Notes: generated by a model not told the origin, from the letters alone. A stretch of 33,687 bases of DNA from an uncultured Spirochaetota bacterium (GCA_937873275.1 CALMRC010000165.1:1-33687), one strand, 5' to 3'; positions 14,152 to 22,462 are shown, counted from the stretch's first letter. A program made the numbers and translations.

Positions 14152-14751
14152 TTACTTCTTCCCCCGGTTCCGCTCCACCCGGAACCGTACGATCCGGGCG
14201 ATCAGGTCCCGGGGGAGGGGTCGGTCGATGGGGAACTGGACCGAGCCCTTCGCGCGCTTGTACCCGGCGAGCTCGGGCTCGAAGGCCGCGATACCTTCGG
14301 CCCCGGGATAGAACCCGATGTGCCGCTCGTAGCCGGAAAAGTGGACCAGGTTGCCGTTCAGGGTGAAGGTGGGGATTCCGTAGGCGATCTTTTCGGCCGC
14401 GCCCGGGGCGTTCTCCCGGATCAGGGCCCGCATCTCCTCCAGGAGTCTCCGGACGGCCGGGGGATATCCCGCGATGAACGCGTCCACCGCGGCGGCCCCC
14501 GGATCCCGGCCGGTGATCATCGCCGGCGCGGCGGATTTCGTTCCCGTCACCGCCGTGTCGGGCCCGTCCGCCCCGGCCGCCTCCTCAAGAGCCTGCCGTA
14601 TCGGCCCGAGGGACTTGGGGCCCAGGCCGTGGAGGGCCAGGAGTTCCGCCTCGGATCGGGCGGACAGGGTAGGAAAATCGCGGATATCCGCGGCCTCCAA
14701 AGCCCGCCGTGCTGGGGCGGACAGACGGTCGAGCAGGTCGTCCCAGGTCAT
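14152..14751 (-). CDS. HhH (RpoA-CTD-like)-DUF1801 fusion protein
   Basis: This 199-residue protein joins two domains. Residues about 1-50 resemble the helix-hairpin-helix C-terminal domain of RNA polymerase alpha (APARRALEAADIRDFPTLSA, then LLALHGLGPKSLGPIRQALEE), usually a DNA or protein contact module. Residues about 80-195 form a DUF1801/YdhG-like domain with EKIAYGIPTFTLNGNLVHFSGY, HIGFYPG and the FPIDRPLP signature. DUF1801 proteins are small and of unknown function. The ATG follows GGAGGCACCG; an upstream TTG is not supported. It lies 44 bp downstream of the MFS gene ending at 14796, on the same strand. Domain calls are confident; the role is unknown. Confidence 0.8.
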   Translation of the reverse strand: MTWDDLLDRLSAPARRALEAADIRDFPTLSARSEAELLALHGLGPKSLGPIRQALEEAAGADGPDTAVTGTKSAAPAMITGRDPGAAAVDAFIAGYPPAVRRLLEEMRALIRENAPGAAEKIAYGIPTFTLNGNLVHFSGYERHIGFYPGAEGIAAFEPELAGYKRAKGSVQFPIDRPLPRDLIARIVRFRVERNRGKK

Positions 14752-14795
14752 CGGTGCCTCCTTACGGATAATCCCGGCCAAGGGTCATCGGGGTG

Positions 14796-16082
14796 TCATC
14801 CCGTGGAGCCGCCCGCCGCGGCCGGGGCCGTGGAGGCCGGCACGGGCTCCCCCATCTCCATCAGGGTGCGGTTTGCCCGGACACCGATCCCCAGGGCCGC
14901 GATCGCGGCTCCCGTGCCGACCAGCAGGATCTCGATCCGGACCAGGTCCCCCAGGGGGCCGAAGGCGAGCATTCCGACGGGCATCATGGACGAGGAGATC
15001 ATGGAATTGATGCTGTACACCCGTCCCAGGTAGTCCCCTTCCACGTGTTCCTGGAGCAGGGTCGTTAGGGGTGTGTTGAAATACGGAATCGCGAGGCCGA
15101 AGAGGACCATGAATCCCAGGTAGGCCCAGAAGGGAGGGGCCAGGCCCAGGGCGGCGGTGCAGAGGGACATCACTAGGGTCGATACGACGACGGTGGACAT
15201 CCGGTTCCGGAACCCGCCGGAAGCGGCTAGGACGGCCCCGCCGACGGTCATCCCCGCGGAGAAGGCGATTTCCAAAGCGGTCAGGCGCCAGACCTCGGGA
15301 CCGTAGGTGCGCGCGGTCTGCAGGGGAGTCAGGAAGGCGGCCGGGGCGATCAGGAAGAAGAGCAGGGCCATGTACACGAAGTACCCGACGAGGTACCGGT
15401 GGTCCCGGACATAGCGGAAGCCGAGCCTCAAGTCCTCGAAATATCCCGTGGCCTGGGGATGGGAGGCCTTGGCGTGGGGCGGGACGCGCAGGAAAAGGGC
15501 CAGGAGGCCCACCGCCAGGGACGCGGTGGCCACATCCACGAAGAGGATGACCTGGAAGGGGGCAAGGCTGAGCAGGGCACCGGCGACCATGGGGGCGGCG
15601 AAGGACAGGCCCGACTGGACGGACCCGTTCAGCGCGTTCACCCGCATCAGGGACTCCGGAGGGACCATCCGAGGCAACAGGGCGCCCACGGCGGGCATGT
15701 GGAAGGCCTGGCCCACGGACCGCAGGGCCGATACAACCAGGAGAAGGCCGACCGCCTCCGTCCCTCCCGCGTAAACCAAAGCAAGGACCAGGGTGGCCAA
15801 GGCGATCCCCGCATCGGCCAGCATGATGATCCGCTTACGGTCGTGACGATCCGCGAAGACCCCCGCGAAGGGGGACAGGAAGAAGGTTGGCAGGAAACCC
15901 AGGATGATCATCAGGGCCATCATGGTCCCCGATTTCGTCGTCAGGGTGATGTGCCACATGAGGGCGTACTGGACGAGGGACGAGCCGAAGAGGGACAGAG
16001 CTTGGCTGCTCAGGAAGACCGCGACGTTTCGCTTCCAGCCGCCCGGGATCGGCGCCGGGGCCGAAGATTCGGATTCAAGCAT
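14796..16082 (-). CDS. MFS transporter, MFS_3/macrolide-efflux type
   Basis: This 428-residue membrane transporter has the pattern of the MFS_3 (EntS or macrolide-efflux-like) subfamily. It opens with GWKRNVAVFLSSQALSLFGS and VQYALMWHITL, then has the loop 2-3 motif GVFADRHDRKRIIMLAD near residue 80 and a second-half loop EGDYLGRVYSINSM typical of this group. Substrates in the family include macrolides and siderophores; none can be assigned here. TATAGT on the minus strand (16089-16094) ends 6 nt before the ATG and no ribosome site exists, so this is a strong leaderless candidate. The DUF1801 and first MFS genes follow on the same strand. Confidence 0.87.
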   Translation of the reverse strand: MLESESSAPAPIPGGWKRNVAVFLSSQALSLFGSSLVQYALMWHITLTTKSGTMMALMIILGFLPTFFLSPFAGVFADRHDRKRIIMLADAGIALATLVLALVYAGGTEAVGLLLVVSALRSVGQAFHMPAVGALLPRMVPPESLMRVNALNGSVQSGLSFAAPMVAGALLSLAPFQVILFVDVATASLAVGLLALFLRVPPHAKASHPQATGYFEDLRLGFRYVRDHRYLVGYFVYMALLFFLIAPAAFLTPLQTARTYGPEVWRLTALEIAFSAGMTVGGAVLAASGGFRNRMSTVVVSTLVMSLCTAALGLAPPFWAYLGFMVLFGLAIPYFNTPLTTLLQEHVEGDYLGRVYSINSMISSSMMPVGMLAFGPLGDLVRIEILLVGTGAAIAALGIGVRANRTLMEMGEPVPASTAPAAAGGSTG

Positions 16083-16163
16083 TGGGGAACTATAGCGAAA
16101 GCCGGGCCGTGCGAAAAGAAGGGCCGCGCGCGCGGCCGAGGCGGGAGACCGGGGCGCCCCGCC

Positions 16164-16598
16164 TCACGATTTCGCCGCCCTTGAGCCATCCACGTGCTTC
16201 CGGAAGTTCTCCAGGATCGCCCCCCAACCCTCCGCCTGCCTCTCCCGGGAATAGACTCCGTCCGGGTCGAAGGCGACCTCGACTTCCGTGGAGTCCGTCC
16301 GGGGCCGGAACTCGACCGTCACCCCCCGGCCATCCTCCATCTCGTACTCGATCCGCGAATGCCGCCGGACATCCAGGTACCGACCCGTAAAATCGAAGCC
16401 GGCCTTGCCGTCCTTGGACTCCATTCGGCTCGAGAAGGTGCCGCCGACCCGCAGGTCGACGCGCGCGGAGGGACAATGCCAGTCGTCGCTGGCGAAATTC
16501 CATTTCGTGATGTCCTCCGGGGTCACGTAGGCGTCCCAGACACGGGCCAGGGGGGCTCGGATCCGGGTCCGGACTGTGATTCTGCCGTCATCATCCAT
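16164..16598 (-). CDS. SRPBCC (AHSA1/START-like) domain protein
   Basis: This 144-residue protein has the AHSA1-type SRPBCC fold, a helix-grip ligand-binding module. Visible hallmarks are the N-terminal IRAPLARVWDAYVTPEDITKWNF, then DLRVGGTFSSRMESKDG, FDFTGRYLDVRRHSRIEYEMEDGR, and the C-terminal helix QAEGWGAILENFRKHV. Members bind hydrophobic small molecules or act as stress proteins; the ligand is unknown. The ATG encoding MDDDGR was chosen because a longer frame runs back through the promoter. A TATAAT box lies upstream, flanked by a 9-bp inverted repeat, suggesting regulated expression. Confidence 0.87.
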   Translation of the reverse strand: MDDDGRITVRTRIRAPLARVWDAYVTPEDITKWNFASDDWHCPSARVDLRVGGTFSSRMESKDGKAGFDFTGRYLDVRRHSRIEYEMEDGRGVTVEFRPRTDSTEVEVAFDPDGVYSRERQAEGWGAILENFRKHVDGSRAAKS

Positions 16599-16614
16599 GG
16601 GATACTCCGATCGG

Positions 16615-16662
16615 GTACTGGATGTTTTTATTATACTTTTTGTCAGTTTTAAGATCCAGTAC
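16615..16662 (-). promoter_or_regulatory. SRPBCC gene promoter flanked by inverted repeat
   Basis: A consensus TATAAT is read on the minus strand (16630-16635) in an AT-rich island. Perfect 9-bp arms GTACTGGAT (16615-16623) and ATCCAGTAC (16654-16662) lie on either side. The upstream arm sits where the -35 box should be and no good -35 is seen, so an activator or repressor may act here. Confidence 0.55.
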
Positions 16663-16694
16663 ATCCGGTTCCCCGGGCGAGGATCCCCAGTTCC

Positions 16695-16940
16695 CTACGC
16701 CTTGTTCGAGCGGTCCTCCAGCAGTTTGTTGGCGAACGCCACGTCCTCCTCCAGCCGGAGGATCCGGGCTTCCTTCTCCTGGGCGAGCCTCTCCAGGTCC
16801 TCCACCCGGCGGACGAGGTCTTTCAGGGCCTTGGGATCCGAGCCGTATCGGGCCTTCACAGCCTTTCCGACCACGTCGCCGACCACGGCGACCAGGGTCA
16901 GCAGGACGACCCCTCCCACGATCACCAGGGTGATTTCCAT
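16695..16940 (-). CDS. Small membrane protein with coiled coil (PspB-like layout)
   Basis: This 81-residue protein has one N-terminal membrane segment, ITLVIVGGVVLLTLVAVVG, followed by a charged linker and a heptad-rich coiled coil (DLVRRVEDLERL, then KEARILRLEEDVAFANKLLED). This is the layout of the phage-shock protein PspB, but the sequence match is not strong enough for a name. The ATG follows GGAGAGTGCC. It starts 16 bp after the VF530 gene stop on the same strand and is probably co-transcribed with it. A scaffold role at the inner membrane is a guess. Confidence 0.65.
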   Translation of the reverse strand: MEITLVIVGGVVLLTLVAVVGDVVGKAVKARYGSDPKALKDLVRRVEDLERLAQEKEARILRLEEDVAFANKLLEDRSNKA

Positions 16941-16956
16941 GGCACTCTCCGAATTC

Positions 16957-17343
16957 TCAGGATTCCCGCGGATCCGCGGGATCGGCGGGCCGACCGCGGC
17001 GACCGGTTCGGGCGGCATGCGGCTTCACGGGACCGGTGGGCCTTCCGGCCGCCGGTCGCGCTTCCGGTCCCGCGCCCGACCCGGGCTTTCCGCCGCCGGG
17101 TTTCGGGCCCCGCCCCTTCCTCCGGGGACGGAGCCGGCCCAGGTACAGCGCCTCGACCTTGGCCCGGGCCCAGGGGGTCCGCCGCAGGAAGGCCAGGCTG
17201 GAGCCCACGCTCGGATCGGTGGAGAAGCAGCGGACGGGGATGCGTTCCGCCAGGCCTTCCCATCCGTACTTTTCGACCAGTAGACGGAGGATGGCCTCCA
17301 GGGTGAGGCCGTGGAGGGGGTTGTTGGGCTGGTCCTCGGGCAT
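16957..17343 (-). CDS. VF530 (DUF2132) family protein with basic tail
   Basis: The first 70 residues are a clear VF530/DUF2132 domain: [31 protein letters not shown], then [21 protein letters not shown]. These small all-helical proteins are proposed to bind DNA. Unusually, the domain is followed by about 55 residues rich in Gly, Pro, Arg and Lys ([15 protein letters not shown] onward), a disordered basic tail suited to nucleic acid binding. No ribosome site precedes the ATG. TATACT on the minus strand (17350-17355) ends 6 nt before it, which suggests a leaderless transcript. The small membrane protein gene follows. Confidence 0.82.
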   Translation of the reverse strand: MPEDQPNNPLHGLTLEAILRLLVEKYGWEGLAERIPVRCFSTDPSVGSSLAFLRRTPWARAKVEALYLGRLRPRRKGRGPKPGGGKPGSGAGPEARPAAGRPTGPVKPHAARTGRRGRPADPADPRES

Positions 17344-17429
17344 GGAGGCAGTATACCGGACTCGGGACGGGACCGCCAGGAGGTCCAGCCGGTCCCGGTG
17401 CCGGCCACGGGATCCCGGGACGCCTCCCC

Positions 17430-17458
17430 TTGATCCCGGTCGATTCTTTCCGTAGAAT
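17430..17458 (+). promoter_or_regulatory. hom promoter
   Basis: TTGATC (17430-17435) and TAGAAT (17453-17458) are separated by 17 bp. The leader is about 67 nt. I see no attenuator peptide or riboswitch in it. Confidence 0.6.
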
Positions 17459-17531
17459 CAAGAGCCGGCGGCGGGACCGACTCGGGATCCCGCGCTCCCG
17501 CTCCGGCGCATCCGACGAAACGAGGTACCCG

Positions 17532-18821
17532 ATGAAACCCGTACAGATCGCGATCCTGGGCTTCGGCACCGTGGGATCCGGCGCCTACCGCATCCTGAAC
17601 GAGCACGCCCAGGCCATCGCCCGCCGGGCGTCCTGCCCCATCGCGGTCAAGAAGATTCTGGTCCGGGACGCGTCCCGGAAACGGAGCGTCCCGACGCCGG
17701 AGGGGCTCCTGACGGAGCGGTTCGAGGAGATCCTGGCCGACCCGGAGATTCGCATCGTGGTGGAGGCGATGGGCGGGGAGGAGCCGGCCCTGGGACATAC
17801 CCTCGCGGCCCTGGAGTCGGGCAAGGACGTGGTGACCGCCAACAAGCTGGTCCTGGCCCTGCACGGCCGCCGGATCTTCGAGGCCGCCCGGGCGGCCGGA
17901 CGCCGCATCGCCTTCGAGGGGGCCGTGGCGGGGGGCATCCCGGTGATCCGAGCCCTTCGGGAAGGCCTGACGGCGAACAACATACAGCGCATCACAGGCA
18001 TACTGAACGGCACCACGAACTTCATCCTGTCCGCCATGACGGACCGGGGCGTTGAATACGACGACGCCCTCCGGGAAGCCCAGGCCTTGGGTTATGCGGA
18101 GGCGGACCCCTCGGCGGACGTGGAGGGCTTCGACGCGGCGTACAAGCTGGCCATCCTGGCATCCCTCGGCTTCGAGGGGTACGTGGATCCCCGCCGCATT
18201 CCCCGGAAGGGAATTTCCACGGTGACCGCCCAGGACATCGCCCTGGCGGACAAGTTCGGATACCGCATCAAGCTCCTGGCCGGAGCGGAGCGGACCGACG
18301 GCCGCCTCCATCTCTCCGTGACCCCCAGCCTGGTTCCCAAGGGACACCCCCTGGCCAACGTCAACGGGGCGTACAACGCCGTAGCCATCGAGGGGGATTC
18401 GGTCGGCCAGCTCATGCTGTACGGCAAGGGGGCCGGGGACCTTCCGACGGGGAGCGCCGTGGTTTCGGACATCATCGAACTGGTCCGGTTCCCGGACTTG
18501 TCGGAATCGGAGATCATATCCTCGGACCGGGAGATGGAGCTCTCGGACTCCTCGGCCCGTCCCTCGGAGTACTACGTCCGGCTCCTCGTGAAGGATCTAC
18601 CGGGCGTCCTGGGCCAGATCGCCACGGTCCTGGGCGTCCACGGTATCAGCATCGCCACGGTCACCCAGGAACTGGACAACGCGGGACGGGCCACCCTCCT
18701 CATATTCACCCACGAATGCGAGCGGGCTTCCGTGGAGGCCGCGTCGGGGACCCTGCGGACGATGCCCTTCGTCCTGTCCATCGCGAACCTTCTTCCCCTG
18801 TGGGCGGACGCCCGTGACTGA
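17532..18821 (+). CDS. hom: Homoserine dehydrogenase
   Basis: This 429-residue enzyme reduces aspartate semialdehyde to homoserine, the branch point to threonine and methionine. The N-terminus has the NAD(P) Rossmann motif ILGFGTVGSG (residues about 8-17). The catalytic part has VTANKLVLALHG, EGAVAGGIPVIRALREGL, ITGILNGTTNFIL and AQALGYAEADPSADVEGFDAAYKLAILA, with the expected Lys and Asp. The last 80 residues form an ACT domain (YYVRLLVKDLPGVLGQIATVLG), implying feedback control by threonine. The ATG follows GAGGT. The gene is divergent from the VF530 gene and stands alone, without thrB or thrC beside it. Confidence 0.95.
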   Translation: MKPVQIAILGFGTVGSGAYRILNEHAQAIARRASCPIAVKKILVRDASRKRSVPTPEGLLTERFEEILADPEIRIVVEAMGGEEPALGHTLAALESGKDVVTANKLVLALHGRRIFEAARAAGRRIAFEGAVAGGIPVIRALREGLTANNIQRITGILNGTTNFILSAMTDRGVEYDDALREAQALGYAEADPSADVEGFDAAYKLAILASLGFEGYVDPRRIPRKGISTVTAQDIALADKFGYRIKLLAGAERTDGRLHLSVTPSLVPKGHPLANVNGAYNAVAIEGDSVGQLMLYGKGAGDLPTGSAVVSDIIELVRFPDLSESEIISSDREMELSDSSARPSEYYVRLLVKDLPGVLGQIATVLGVHGISIATVTQELDNAGRATLLIFTHECERASVEAASGTLRTMPFVLSIANLLPLWADARD

Positions 18822-18887
18822 TCGCGGATCCCCCGGCTCCGCGCTTTCCGGGTTGCGATTTCCCGGAAATATGCGATCCTTTCCGTC

Positions 18888-20357
18888 ATGGAAGAGTTGA
18901 GGCGGACGGGGCTGGGGGACAAGGCGAGGCTGCTGGCGGCCCTGACGGTGCTCCTGCTGGCCGGGTTCCTGGGCACCGGCTACTTCGCGTTCCTGGCCGC
19001 CCGGGACTCCATCCGCGCCAACATCGAGAAGAACGACCTTCCCGTGGCGGCGGAGTCCGTGTACGCCCGGCTCCAGAAGGACCTGGTGGAGCCCGTCTTC
19101 GTCTCCTCCATGATGGCCAACGACACCTTCCTGCACGACTGGATCGTCGGGGGCGAGAGGGACCTCGACGCGGTCGTCCGGTACCTGGGGGAGATCAAGA
19201 ACCGGTACGGGGCCTTCACGGCGTTTTTCGTGTCCGAACGCACGGGACGGTACTACTACCCGGGCGGAATCCTCAAGACCGTATCCCCCTCGGAACCCCG
19301 GGACGAGTGGTACTACCGGGTTCGGTCCATGTCGGAGCCCTACGAACTAAACGTGGATCCCGACTTGGCCAACGCGGACGCGCTCACCATCTTCATCAAC
19401 TACCGGGTGATCGACTCGGACGGTACCTACCTGGGAGCCGCGGGGGTGGGACTGGCCGTCGATTCCATGACCCGGATGGTGGCCACCCTCAGGAGCGAGT
19501 ACGGCACCAACGTGTACTTCGTGGACAAATCCGGCCGCATCATCGCCGGGGAGCCCTACGGCGGGCCGGAACCGGGGGATCCGGCCCTGGCGCCGATCTA
19601 CCGCCGGGACCTGCGGGTGGGACCGGGTTCCTTCCGGTACCGGAGGGGTTCGGAAAACGTCCTGCTCTTCGTGCGCTGGCTCCCGGAGGTGGGCTGGTTC
19701 CTGTTCGTGGAGCGCCCCGCGGAGGCGGCCATGGTCGGGGCCCGTCGGGCCTTCTACCTCAACCTGGTGGTTTACGTCCTAATCCTGGTCCTTGCCCTCC
19801 TGGCCGCGGGGTTCACCGTGAACCGGTTCCAGAGCCGGCTCGAGCATACGGCCTCCTACGACCCCCTCACGGGGGCCATGAACCGCCTGGCCTTCCAGGC
19901 CGTGGCGGACCACGCCATCCGGGAGGCCCGCCGGGAAGGGAAACCCCTCTCGGTGGTCCTCTTCGACATCGACCACTTCAAGGCCGTCAACGACACCCTG
20001 GGGCATGCGGCCGGGGACGCGGCCCTGAAGACCGTGGTCCGGACCTGCGCCGAAACCCTCCGGGCGTCCGACCTCCTGTGCCGCTGGGGCGGGGAGGAGT
20101 TCCTGGTGCTCCTGCCTTCCAGCGGATCGGACGGGGGCCTCGCGGCGGCGGAAAAACTGCGGGCGGCTGTATCCTCCGCGGCGATCGGACCCGGGAACGC
20201 GTCGGTGACCATCAGCGCGGGCGTCGCGACCCTGCGGCCGGAGGAGGATCTTTCGTCCCTGGTCCAACGGGCCGACGAGCGCCTGCTGGAGGCCAAGGGG
20301 GCCGGCCGGAACCGTGTAGCCCGAGCGGATGAAGGGTATTCGGCGGGGATCCGCTAG
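18888..20357 (+). CDS. Membrane diguanylate cyclase with Cache-like sensor
   Basis: This 489-residue inner-membrane protein should make cyclic di-GMP. A first membrane segment (about residues 13-37) leads to a roughly 240-residue periplasmic region with dCache-like features (FFVSERTGRYYYPGG, then DEWYYRVRS, INYRV and GTYLGAAGVGLAVD). A second segment, LVVYVLILVLALLAAGF, leads directly to a GGDEF domain without a visible HAMP. The active site is GGEEF (401-405). An inhibitory-site RxxD (392-395) lies five residues upstream, so product inhibition is likely. No ribosome site; TTGCGA (18853-18858), 16 bp and GATCCT (18875-18880) end 7 nt before the ATG. Confidence 0.9.
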   Translation: MEELRRTGLGDKARLLAALTVLLLAGFLGTGYFAFLAARDSIRANIEKNDLPVAAESVYARLQKDLVEPVFVSSMMANDTFLHDWIVGGERDLDAVVRYLGEIKNRYGAFTAFFVSERTGRYYYPGGILKTVSPSEPRDEWYYRVRSMSEPYELNVDPDLANADALTIFINYRVIDSDGTYLGAAGVGLAVDSMTRMVATLRSEYGTNVYFVDKSGRIIAGEPYGGPEPGDPALAPIYRRDLRVGPGSFRYRRGSENVLLFVRWLPEVGWFLFVERPAEAAMVGARRAFYLNLVVYVLILVLALLAAGFTVNRFQSRLEHTASYDPLTGAMNRLAFQAVADHAIREARREGKPLSVVLFDIDHFKAVNDTLGHAAGDAALKTVVRTCAETLRASDLLCRWGGEEFLVLLPSSGSDGGLAAAEKLRAAVSSAAIGPGNASVTISAGVATLRPEEDLSSLVQRADERLLEAKGAGRNRVARADEGYSAGIR

Positions 20358-20364
20358 AATCCCG

Positions 20365-20393
20365 TTGCGCCCTCCGGGTTCCCGGCGTATACT
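20365..20393 (+). promoter_or_regulatory. Racemase operon promoter
   Basis: TTGCGC (20365-20370) and TATACT (20388-20393) are separated by 17 bp. The leader of about 22 nt carries AGGAGG before the GTG start at 20422. Confidence 0.65.
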
Positions 20394-20421
20394 GGCGATT
20401 CCCGAGATATAGGAGGTTTTC

Positions 20422-21150
20422 GTGAGCGGTACGGCGGGTTCCGGCAGGCAGGTCCTGGGCATCCTGGGGGGCATGGGCCCCGAAGCGACGGTGGAATTCT
20501 TCCGGAAGGTCGTGGATGCCACCCCGGCATCCAAGGACCAGGACCACATTCCGATCCTCGTGAACTGCGATCCCTCCATCCCGGACCGCACGGCCCGTAT
20601 CCTGGGCCGGGGAGAGGATCCCCTTCCGGCCTTGATCGAGGCGGGCCGCCGCCTCGCGTCCGCGGGCGCCACGATCGGCGCGATCCCCTGCATCACCGCC
20701 CATTTCTGGCTGGAGGACCTCCGGGCGGCCCTCCCCTTCCCCTTCCTCTCGGCCTTCGAGGAACTGGGGCGCCAGATCCGCTCGGAATACCCCGAAGCCC
20801 GCCGTCTCGGCGTCCTGGCCACCACCGGCAGCATCCGGGCGGGATTGTACGAGAAGCACCTTCCCGACTGGCGCATCCATTTCCCGGACGAGGAGGCCCA
20901 GACCCGCTTCGTCATGGAGGCCATCTACGGCAAGCACGGGATCAAGGCCGGGAACCGGGGAGAGGAGCCCCGCAGGCTCCTCCGGGAAGCCGGAAACCGC
21001 CTGGTCGCCCGGGGAGCCGACCTCCTCATCGCCGGCTGCTCCGAGATCCCCCTGGCCCTGAAACCCGGTGACTTCGAGGTTCCCCTCCTGGACCCCATGC
21101 AGATCCTGGCCCGGGCGGCGGTGGATCGGTGCCGGGGCGGACGGTCCTAG
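20422..21150 (+). CDS. Aspartate/glutamate racemase family protein
   Basis: This 242-residue cofactor-independent racemase of the Asp/Glu superfamily has LGILGGMGPEATVEFFRKVV at the N-terminus, the first catalytic cysteine in IPCITAHFW (Cys90) and the second in AGCSEIPL (Cys206). The usual motif around the first cysteine is PCNTAH. Here Asn is replaced by Ile91, which may shift substrate range. D-aspartate or D-glutamate would feed cell-wall or D-amino-acid pools. The GTG start has a perfect AGGAGG site. A ribbon-helix-helix gene follows 16 bp downstream. Confidence 0.85.
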   Translation: MSGTAGSGRQVLGILGGMGPEATVEFFRKVVDATPASKDQDHIPILVNCDPSIPDRTARILGRGEDPLPALIEAGRRLASAGATIGAIPCITAHFWLEDLRAALPFPFLSAFEELGRQIRSEYPEARRLGVLATTGSIRAGLYEKHLPDWRIHFPDEEAQTRFVMEAIYGKHGIKAGNRGEEPRRLLREAGNRLVARGADLLIAGCSEIPLALKPGDFEVPLLDPMQILARAAVDRCRGGRS

Positions 21151-21166
21151 CTCCGTAGGCGGGAAG

Positions 21167-21442
21167 ATGCCGCGCAAGGAAGCGACCATCACTTTCAAGG
21201 CGGACGAAAGCCTGCTGGGCGCCCTGGAAGGTGTGCCCAACCGGTCGGAGTTCATCCGTCACGCGGTCCTCGCCGCCTTGGACAACCGCTGTCCCCTCTG
21301 CCGAGGAACGGGGATCCTCAGCCCGGACCAGAAGACCCATTGGGAGGAATTCTCCCGCCGGCACCGGATCGAGGAGTGCGGGGACTGCCACGCCTGGCAC
21401 ATCGTCTGCGAGGCGGGCCCCGAATCCCCGGCCGCTCGATAA
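21167..21442 (+). CDS. RHH (CopG-like) protein with Cys pairs
   Basis: This 91-residue protein has an N-terminal ribbon-helix-helix (KEATITFKADESLLGALE, then NRSEFIRHAVLAALDN), a dimeric DNA-binding fold. It is followed by a Cys-rich half with CPLCRGTG, ECGDC and a later Cys-x-His pair (HAWHIVC), which looks like a zinc or other metal site. It is probably a metal-responsive or redox-responsive regulator. It lies 16 bp after the racemase gene and has only a weak purine-rich site, so it is likely co-transcribed. Domain call good; target unknown. Confidence 0.75.
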   Translation: MPRKEATITFKADESLLGALEGVPNRSEFIRHAVLAALDNRCPLCRGTGILSPDQKTHWEEFSRRHRIEECGDCHAWHIVCEAGPESPAAR

Positions 21443-21500
21443 GCCGATATTCCCGGTCCGCCCGGAACATCGGGACGCCCCGGCTTCCCGGGGCCCTCGC

Positions 21501-21529
21501 TTTACGGCCCGGCTTCCGCCGTATATAGT
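21501..21529 (+). promoter_or_regulatory. Leaderless-type promoter of the E2-like gene
   Basis: TTTACG (21501-21506) and TATAGT (21524-21529) are separated by 17 bp. The -10 box ends 6 nt before the ATG at 21536, so transcription should start at or next to the A of ATG. Confidence 0.65.
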
Positions 21530-21535
21530 CGATCC

Positions 21536-22438
21536 ATGCTGTTCATCGATCGGGTCGACGGCCGCAGGATCCGGGACCCGGGCCCCTTCCACGCGATCCT
21601 CCCCTTCCTCATGCGGGGCCGCAACGAGTCGGCGGTCTACTACTCCAAGGACATCGACGTGGAAGCCGCGGTCCGGTACGTACACCGCAGGAACACGGAA
21701 TCCGGGGAGCGCAGGTTCTCCCTGTTCGGGCTGATCCTCACCGCGGCGGCCCAGACCTTCGTCCTGAAGCCCCGGCTGAACCGCTTCGTCCACGGGAAGG
21801 CCCTGTACGAGAGGAAGAGCCTGAAGTTTTCCTTCATCGTCAAGAAACGCCTGACCGAGGACGCCAAGGAGACCACCGCGCAGGTGACCTTCCCGGCGGA
21901 CGTTACCGCGGATTCCGCCGCCCAGATCATCACCCGGGCGGTGGAACTGGCCCGGGGACAGGATATGACCCCCGACGAACGGGAGGCTTCCATCATCCAC
22001 CGGATCCCCTTCGGGAAGTTTATCGTGTCCCGGGTCTTCCGCCTCCTGGACAGGTTCAACGTGGCCCCCAGCTTCATGCTGGAGTCGGATCCCCTGTACT
22101 CCTCCGCCTTCTTCGCCAACCTGGGGAGCATCGGCCTGGACACGCCCTTCCACCATCTCTACGAGTGGGGAACCGCCAGCCTCTTCGTCGTTGTGGGCCG
22201 CCTTTTCCAGAAAGAAACCCGCGGCTCCGACGGCGTCTACCGGAAAAAGAACTACGTGAACGTCAAGATGACCCTGGACGAACGCATCGCGGACGGCCTG
22301 TATTTCGCCCGGGCCGCGGCCCTCTTCCAGCGCCTGGTACAGCACCCCGAGCGGATGGAGAGGCCTCCGGAGCCGGGGATCGCCGCCGAAATCTCCGAGG
22401 CTCCGGGGACGGAGCCGATCGAGCGGGACGACCATTGA
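21536..22438 (+). CDS. E2-like acyltransferase-fold protein lacking the catalytic His
   Basis: This 300-residue protein resembles the catalytic domain of 2-oxo-acid dehydrogenase E2 and chloramphenicol acetyltransferase. Support comes from RNESAVYYSKDIDVEAAVRYVHRRN, LTAAAQTFVLKPRLNRFVHG and a C-terminal segment placed like the DHRVxDG active-site motif. Here it reads D248-E-R-I-A-D-G254, so the catalytic His is Glu249. No lipoyl or peripheral-subunit-binding domain is present, and no E1 or E3 gene lies nearby. It may be an inactive or re-purposed homolog, or use another base. There is no ribosome site; the start is set by the promoter 6 nt upstream. Confidence 0.75.
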   Translation: MLFIDRVDGRRIRDPGPFHAILPFLMRGRNESAVYYSKDIDVEAAVRYVHRRNTESGERRFSLFGLILTAAAQTFVLKPRLNRFVHGKALYERKSLKFSFIVKKRLTEDAKETTAQVTFPADVTADSAAQIITRAVELARGQDMTPDEREASIIHRIPFGKFIVSRVFRLLDRFNVAPSFMLESDPLYSSAFFANLGSIGLDTPFHHLYEWGTASLFVVVGRLFQKETRGSDGVYRKKNYVNVKMTLDERIADGLYFARAAALFQRLVQHPERMERPPEPGIAAEISEAPGTEPIERDDH

Positions 22439-22462
22439 TTCCGTTCCGGATTCCGGTATCAT
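22435..22462 (+). promoter_or_regulatory. Cupin gene promoter
   Basis: TTGATT (22435-22440) and TATCAT (22457-22462) are separated by 16 bp. The -35 box contains the TGA stop of the preceding gene. The cupin gene's AGGAGG site follows. Confidence 0.55.
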
